Shown here: piece by piece, positions 63,583-64,000 of the stretch
Position numbering within the stretch: the first letter of the stretch is position 1
Layout of the letters: each line of letters begins with the position of its first letter
NCBI GenBank assembly: GCA_016931715.1
Contig: JAFGEF010000030.1
Coordinates: 18,041-82,040 of the forward strand
Direction of reading: 5' to 3'
Source of the DNA: Sedimentisphaerales bacterium
Lineage (GTDB): Bacteria; Planctomycetota; Phycisphaerae; Sedimentisphaerales; Anaerobacaceae
Length of the DNA: 64,000 nucleotides
Translations under genes and position numbers: made by a program
Notes under the pieces: model-generated
Told to the model about the DNA's origin: nothing
The model's input: the letters and a program-made list of their open reading frames with translations, nothing else
Databases searched by the model: none

Positions 63583-64000
63583 ATGGCTGCAATTGGACGA
63601 CGTGAATTTCTGAAAAAACTTGGAGTCGGAGCATGTGGTGCTATTTTAGGAGGTTGTCTTTCAACTTCAGGTAAATCAGATACTGGAAAATTGTCGAAAA
63701 ACAAACCCAATTTTGTAATTCTTTTCGCGGATGACATGGGTTATGGCGACTGGAATCGCGGCGGGCATCCAACGATTAAGACTCCTAATATGAATAAAAT
63801 GGCTGATGAGGGAATCCAGCTTACCCAGTTTTACAGCGGTAATCCGGTTTGCTCTCCTTCCCGCTCTGCGCTTCTGACAGGTAGAAACTGCATCCGAACC
63901 GGCGTGATAAATGTGTTCTTCCCGGATAATGACATGGGAATGAATCCTAACGAAATCACAATCGCCGATGCACTCAAGCCGCTCGGTTATTCGGCCGCAT
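63583..64000 (+). CDS. Tat-exported lipoprotein sulfatase (3' end cut by window edge)
   Basis: The first 139 residues of an S1-type sulfatase. The leader GRREFLKKLGVGACGAILGGC has a twin-arginine motif and a lipobox, so it is Tat-exported and lipidated. The catalytic domain shows NFVILFADDMGYGDWNRGG (metal-binding Asp pair) and the CSPSR motif near residue 93, where the Cys becomes formylglycine. Such enzymes remove sulfate from polysaccharides, as is common in marine or sulfated-glycan-degrading planctomycetes. The ATG has AAGGAGA nearby. A link to the sulfotransferase in the first polysaccharide locus is inferred only from content. Confidence 0.92.
   Translation, partial: MAAIGRREFLKKLGVGACGAILGGCLSTSGKSDTGKLSKNKPNFVILFADDMGYGDWNRGGHPTIKTPNMNKMADEGIQLTQFYSGNPVCSPSRSALLTGRNCIRTGVINVFFPDNDMGMNPNEITIADALKPLGYSAA

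Overview
The window reads as a chromosome segment of a planctomycete, most likely a Phycisphaerae/Sedimentisphaerales-type organism. This is inferred from gene content, not from a marker tree. The supporting features are a prepilin with the planctomycete-style GFTLIELLVVIAIIA leader, a DUF4159 gene, a Tat-exported lipoprotein sulfatase, a two-domain 6-pyruvoyl-tetrahydropterin-synthase-like protein, PEGA and small lipoproteins, and low-to-moderate GC. Many starts are TTG or GTG backed by good Shine-Dalgarno sites, and genes in operons often overlap as ATGA, TTGA or TAATG.

Layout. (1) 1-29425, minus strand: a very large exopolysaccharide/capsule locus, transcribed right to left. It opens with a fused WecA-WecG-type initiating enzyme and a Wzz/BY-kinase. 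It continues with two deacetylase-type proteins, an alpha-toroid protein, an O-antigen-polymerase-like protein, a sulfotransferase, a secreted beta-helix protein, a Wzx flippase, about nine glycosyltransferases, a TagF-like transferase, a GNAT protein, a DUF362 protein and a CapK-like ligase that runs off the left edge. (2) 29426-33624: a regulatory region, a tRNA-Arg(UCU) with a consensus promoter and a decayed tRNA half-copy beside it, a large palindromic repeat, small lipoproteins, a frameshifted DUF4159 gene and a prepilin. (3) 33674-35689: pheT, lacking the usual inserted tRNA-binding domain. (4) 35690-42300: an accessory stretch with an orphan HicB-like protein, small unknowns, a PEGA lipoprotein, a DUF1780 putative nuclease, a nucleotidyltransferase pair, a DUF401 transporter and several families of intergenic repeats, one of them a nested set of palindromes. 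(5) 42302-43471: a pseudopilin-like protein and a site-2 protease. (6) 43670-53037, minus strand: a second exopolysaccharide locus with an epimerase, flippase, pyruvyltransferase family protein, polymerase, three GT4 enzymes and an acyltransferase, closed by a clear terminator. (7) 53433-57537, minus strand: a housekeeping operon prfB (with a programmed +1 frameshift)-pepA-folE-PTPS. (8) 57602-61872, plus strand: an ECF sigma factor with a membrane protein and a secreted duplicated-domain protein, then dprA and a lipoprotein. (9) 61966-64000: a Fic protein with two tandem palindromic operators, and the start of a sulfatase.

The two polysaccharide loci each carry their own Wzx-like and Wzy-like proteins, but only the first has an initiating phosphotransferase and a Wzz/kinase, so the second may depend on the first or on genes elsewhere. 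Both loci have the same 26-bp motif at nearly the same distance (92-93 nt) upstream of the first start codon, which hints at shared control.

The signals most worth follow-up are that shared upstream motif, the WecA-WecG fusion, a repeated three-way palindromic element (copies at 24436-24611 and 30614-30838), the twin operators at the Fic gene, and the ECF-linked secreted protein.
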